This document shows, one piece after another, positions 4,966-6,372 of a stretch of 6,372 nt of DNA. Every line of letters begins with the position of its first letter. The stretch's first letter is position 1. A model generated the notes under the pieces. The model had not been told where the DNA came from and ran no database searches. It worked only from the letters and a program-made list of their open reading frames with translations. A program made the position numbers and the translations under genes. Source of the stretch: Candidatus Zixiibacteriota bacterium (GTDB lineage Bacteria > Zixibacteria > MSB-5A5 > JAABVY01 > JAHJOQ01). Location of the stretch: NCBI GenBank assembly GCA_030631455.1, contig DAOVLC010000093.1, positions 1 to 6,372 of the forward strand. The letters run 5' to 3'.

Positions 4966-6372
4966 ATGAAATTTCTAAACTGTTTGACTATTATGGTTAT
5001 GACGATGGCGTGCTCCCCGAGTGCCGCTACCCATGACCGAGCGCCCGCAGTCGCGGGAGCGTTCTATCCTGGCTCTGAGATCGCACTCAAGGCTATGGTC
5101 GACTCGCTGTTGGCGTTGGCTCCTGCCGGAGATAAGCGCATCCGCCCGGCTGCCCTGGTCTCCCCTCACGCAGGTTACATCTACTCAGGCGCAACGGCGG
5201 CATACGGTTACAGGCTTCTTGAAGAACTCGACTACTCGACCGTTGTGATCGTCGGGCCATCGCATCGGGTCGGGTTCGAGGGCTGCGCTGTCTACAATCA
5301 GGGAAGATGGCAAACGCCGCTCGGCTACGTAGAGATTAACACCGAACTGGCGGCAGAACTCTGCGGGAAGAACGACGCCATCTTCGCCGGGCTTGAGCAG
5401 CACATGAAGGAGCATTCGATCGAGGTGCAGGTGCCCTTTCTGCAACGTATACTGAGTGACTTCGAGATCGTTCCGATTGAGATGGGCTTTTCATCCGAGA
5501 AGACGATCTTTGCGCTTGCGGATGTCCTCGCCGAAGCGCTCTCTGGGCGCGATGATGTCCTTCTTGTGGCATCCACCGATCTTTCGCACTATTTCCCTCG
5601 CGATCAGGCAAAGAAACTCGATTCGTACACAATCTCATTTATTGAGAATATGCAGGGCAGGGAACTCGCGGCTAAGATTCAGACTGACGAGGCGAAGGCA
5701 TGCGGTGGCGGCCCGACTGCGGCAGTTATGATCGCCTGCGAGAAGATGGGGCTGGACAAGGTCAGGATATTGAAATATGACGATTCAGGAACGACGTCGG
5801 GCGATTTGTCGAGGGTCGTCGGTTATGTTTCGGCGGTCATTTACAGGGAGGACAAAGTGCGGGAGAAAGATTCACATAACAAGACGGAAGAATATCTGAA
5901 CCATGATGAGCAGGTCGAATTGCTTGGGGTTGCGCGCCAGTCGATTGAAGCGGCTGTCAACGGTAAACCCGCACCTGCCTTCCTGCCGACCGAGGGCAAG
6001 CTGACCGGCGACGGCGCAGCGTTCGTGACAATCACGATTGGCGGACGCCTGCGTGGGTGTATCGGATATACCGAAGCGAAGATGCCTCTGTACAAATGCG
6101 TATCGAATTGTGCGATCAGCGCAGCGATGCGTGATCCGAGGTTCCAACGGCTCACGGCAAGCGAATACGAGAAAATCGATCTTGAGATATCAGTGCTGAC
6201 GCCGCTTGTGGATGTCAGCGACATCGACGAGATCAAGGTCGGACGTGACGGCCTGATGATCTCGAAGATGGGACGGCGAGGACTGCTGCTGCCGCAGGTA
6301 GCGACTGACAACGGCTGGGATCGCGAGGAATTTCTGAAAAACACATGCCGCAAGGCAGGATTACCGGATGAC
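4966..6372 (+). CDS. AmmeMemoRadiSam fusion: Memo (protein B) plus AMMECR1 (protein A), putative lipoprotein, 3' end cut off
   Basis: 469 codons are open to the window end with no stop. Residues 1-16 (MKFLNCLTIMVMTMAC) form a short lipoprotein-type signal with Cys16 in a lipobox (TMAC), followed by Ser17. Residues ~27-300 are a Memo domain, related to LigB-type class III extradiol dioxygenases. The positions equivalent to the metal-site residues of human MEMO1 are kept: His68 in SPHAGY, His100 in GPSHR and Cys246 in ACGGGPTA. EHSIEVQVP (149-157) and STDLSHY (203-209; Asp205, His208) are also present. After a charged linker (~290-310), residues ~311-469 are an AMMECR1 domain with the invariant LRGCIG motif (362-367) and the late LLLPQVATDNGWDREEF segment. 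From the usual domain length only about 15-25 residues should be missing. The gene is divergent from DUF362-amrS and completes the system. The alternative is that the leader is only a membrane anchor. Fusion and families are secure; the reaction is unknown. Confidence 0.93.
   Translation, partial: MKFLNCLTIMVMTMACSPSAATHDRAPAVAGAFYPGSEIALKAMVDSLLALAPAGDKRIRPAALVSPHAGYIYSGATAAYGYRLLEELDYSTVVIVGPSHRVGFEGCAVYNQGRWQTPLGYVEINTELAAELCGKNDAIFAGLEQHMKEHSIEVQVPFLQRILSDFEIVPIEMGFSSEKTIFALADVLAEALSGRDDVLLVASTDLSHYFPRDQAKKLDSYTISFIENMQGRELAAKIQTDEAKACGGGPTAAVMIACEKMGLDKVRILKYDDSGTTSGDLSRVVGYVSAVIYREDKVREKDSHNKTEEYLNHDEQVELLGVARQSIEAAVNGKPAPAFLPTEGKLTGDGAAFVTITIGGRLRGCIGYTEAKMPLYKCVSNCAISAAMRDPRFQRLTASEYEKIDLEISVLTPLVDVSDIDEIKVGRDGLMISKMGRRGLLLPQVATDNGWDREEFLKNTCRKAGLPDD

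Noticed and set aside
5841..6353. A 170-codon open frame on the minus strand opposite the AMMECR1 domain.
   Set aside because: It is Ser/Arg-rich low-complexity translation of the antisense strand of a clearly conserved domain.
1..6372. CRISPR arrays, tRNA or rRNA genes, transposase genes.
   Set aside because: No regularly spaced direct repeats, cloverleaf-type sequence, rRNA core motifs or transposase-like proteins were seen on either strand.

Overview
The window comes from the accessory or housekeeping part of a bacterial chromosome of roughly even GC content. A Gram-negative (diderm) cell envelope is suggested by the TolC-type outer membrane protein start at the left edge. No rRNA or other phylogenetic marker is present. 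A metagenome-type phylum (for example Zixibacteria or a neighbour in the FCB group) or a deltaproteobacterium-like lineage would fit the gene content and the dispersed palindromic repeats, but this is only an impression.

Layout from left to right: (i) 1-130, minus strand, the first 43 codons of an outer membrane efflux protein (TolC/OEP family), preceded by a near-consensus sigma70 promoter; (ii) 207-315, a nested palindromic repeat; (iii) 323-2590, minus strand, a large membrane protein in which two MFS-like membrane halves flank a spermidine-synthase-like SAM-binding domain with a degenerate active site; (iv) 2673-2747, a second palindromic repeat of the dispersed ATTCCCGC/GCGGGAAT type; (v) 2852-3991, minus strand, the AmmeMemoRadiSam radical SAM enzyme (AmrS) with a twin-arginine-like N terminus; (vi) 3996-4892, minus strand, a DUF362 protein four bases upstream of AmrS and clearly co-transcribed; (vii) a 73-bp divergent control region with two TATAAT boxes and a 19-bp palindrome; (viii) 4966 to the right edge, plus strand, a Memo-AMMECR1 fusion with a lipoprotein signal, cut off by the window end. 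This last gene has no stop codon in the window.

The core of the window is a complete AmmeMemoRadiSam set (AMMECR1 domain, Memo domain and radical SAM enzyme) plus DUF362. It is arranged as two divergent transcripts that share one compact promoter/operator region. The biochemical product of this widespread system is not something I can state. What is unusual here is that the radical SAM enzyme carries a Tat-type leader and the Memo-AMMECR1 protein a lipobox, so at least part of the system may act outside the cytoplasm. The spermidine-synthase-like membrane protein and the efflux protein lie downstream on the same strand as DUF362-AmrS, but repeat-bearing gaps of 255-261 and 192 bp separate them, so a functional link is uncertain.
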